Assembly: GCA_003210155.1 (NCBI GenBank)
Contig: QCNC01000002.1
Coordinates: 1 to 64,000, forward strand
Origin: Prochlorococcus sp. AG-424-E18
GTDB taxonomy: Bacteria > Cyanobacteriota > Cyanobacteriia > PCC-6307 > Cyanobiaceae
DNA length: 64,000 bases
Direction of reading: 5' to 3'
The position numbers and the translations under genes are program-made. Under the pieces are notes generated by a model. That model had not been told where the DNA came from, did no database searches, and saw only the letters and a list, made by a program, of their open reading frames with translations. Shown piece after piece: positions 63,305 through 64,000 of this stretch (positions within the stretch are counted from its first letter, which is position 1; each line of letters begins with the position of its first letter).

Positions 63305-64000
63305 ATGAGTGATTTTATTTTCACTTCAGAATCAGTAACTGAAGGTCATCCTGACAAAATATGTGATCAAATTAGTGACGCTGTTTTAGATGCTTTATTA
63401 ACAGAAGATCCAGAAAGCAGAGTTGCATGCGAAACTGTTGTTAATACGGGTCTTTGTTTACTTACTGGAGAAATAACTTCAAAAGCAAAAGTCGATTATA
63501 TAAAACTTGTTAGAAATGTAATTAAAGAAATTGGATATGAAGGCTATAAGGCAGGGGGGTTTGACGCAAATAGTTGTGCGGTTTTAGTAGCACTTGACGA
63601 GCAATCACCAGATATTTCTCAAGGTGTAAACGAAGCAGATGATATTAACGATGATTTGGAAGATAATACTGGAGCTGGCGACCAAGGCATAATGTTCGGC
63701 TATGCATGCGATGAGACGCCTGAATTAATGCCCTTACCGATTAGCTTGGCTCATAGATTAGCCATTCAACTTGCTAAGGTAAGGCATGAAAACATACTTA
63801 ATTATCTACTCCCAGATGGCAAAACTCAAGTAAGCATTGATTACGAAAAAGGTTTACCAGTCTCTATTAATACAATCTTAATTTCAACTCAACATAATCC
63901 TGAGATAGATGGTATTACAAATGAAGAAGAAATTCGTCAAAGAATAAAAGAAGATTTATGGAAGCATGTTGTAATTCCTGCTACTGAAGATTTAGAAATC
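63305..64000 (+). CDS. metK: S-adenosylmethionine synthetase (3' end beyond window)
   Basis: 232 codons are visible, from ATG 63305. [20 protein letters not shown] is the N-terminal ATP-site signature, and [19 protein letters not shown] the second one, including GAGDQG. It makes SAM from methionine and ATP. The product is normally about 400 residues, so the C-terminal part lies outside the window. Confidence 0.96.
   Translation, partial: MSDFIFTSESVTEGHPDKICDQISDAVLDALLTEDPESRVACETVVNTGLCLLTGEITSKAKVDYIKLVRNVIKEIGYEGYKAGGFDANSCAVLVALDEQSPDISQGVNEADDINDDLEDNTGAGDQGIMFGYACDETPELMPLPISLAHRLAIQLAKVRHENILNYLLPDGKTQVSIDYEKGLPVSINTILISTQHNPEIDGITNEEEIRQRIKEDLWKHVVIPATEDLEI

Overview
The window looks like a high-light-adapted Prochlorococcus chromosome. 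It is very AT-rich and compact, full of 30-110 residue proteins, and carries picocyanobacterial markers: psaE, psbB-psbT, psbM, petB-petD, minCDE, a plastoquinol terminal oxidase and families that I know from Prochlorococcus such as DUF1651, DUF3104 and DUF3764. One rRNA operon (minus strand) lies at about 44.2-49.3 kb. All assignments come from reading the sequence; no database search was run.

Layout. 0-6 kb: accessory genes, namely a c-type cytochrome, an LptA-like protein, a secreted polysaccharide-lyase-like protein, small proteins, a HAD phosphatase and an HNH nuclease. 6-14 kb: a phosphonate island. A 2-aminoethylphosphonate-type ABC transporter (binding protein, ATPase, fused permease) is followed by a phosphonatase-like HAD enzyme and a FAD oxidoreductase. 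A PhnZ-like HD oxygenase converges on them, with a Nudix hydrolase and another HAD protein beyond. 14-21 kb: an eroded hypervariable segment with two tRNA-Thr(GGU) 3'-half fragments, three small genes or fragments broken by in-frame stops or truncation, a frameshift at a 9-A run, a tandem 48-bp duplication and a duplicated gene family. 21-26 kb: thiD, tenA, a photolyase/cryptochrome, an aminopeptidase and a probable structured RNA. 26-44 kb: small conserved genes with arfB, bcp, tatA, a CrtISO-like oxidoreductase, PTOX, a GNAT protein, an aldehyde dehydrogenase, a LysM protein, psaE and mutM. 49-64 kb: conserved core with a GH100 invertase, petBD, ctpA, minCDE, tsaC, prmC, psbM, a ferredoxin, psbB, psbT, nrdR, rpsA and the start of metK.

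How the genes fit together. The phosphonate block reads as uptake plus at least one complete route to phosphate: import, oxidative deamination by the FAD enzyme to phosphonoacetaldehyde, and hydrolysis by the HAD enzyme. The PhnZ-like protein would handle a 1-hydroxyphosphonate. No 2-oxoglutarate dioxygenase (PhnY) is visible beside it.

The least explained signal is a short sequence, ATTGA(A/C)AGTCGAT, found five times. Each time it lies at or just after a stop codon, or in a duplicated copy of such a site, and is followed by a terminator-like hairpin. A second 14-bp repeat, TAAATGAAACGCTT, occurs three times in 1.4 kb. Recognising the first element also reveals a 28-residue Lys/Cys-rich gene and fixes the start of the lyase-like gene.
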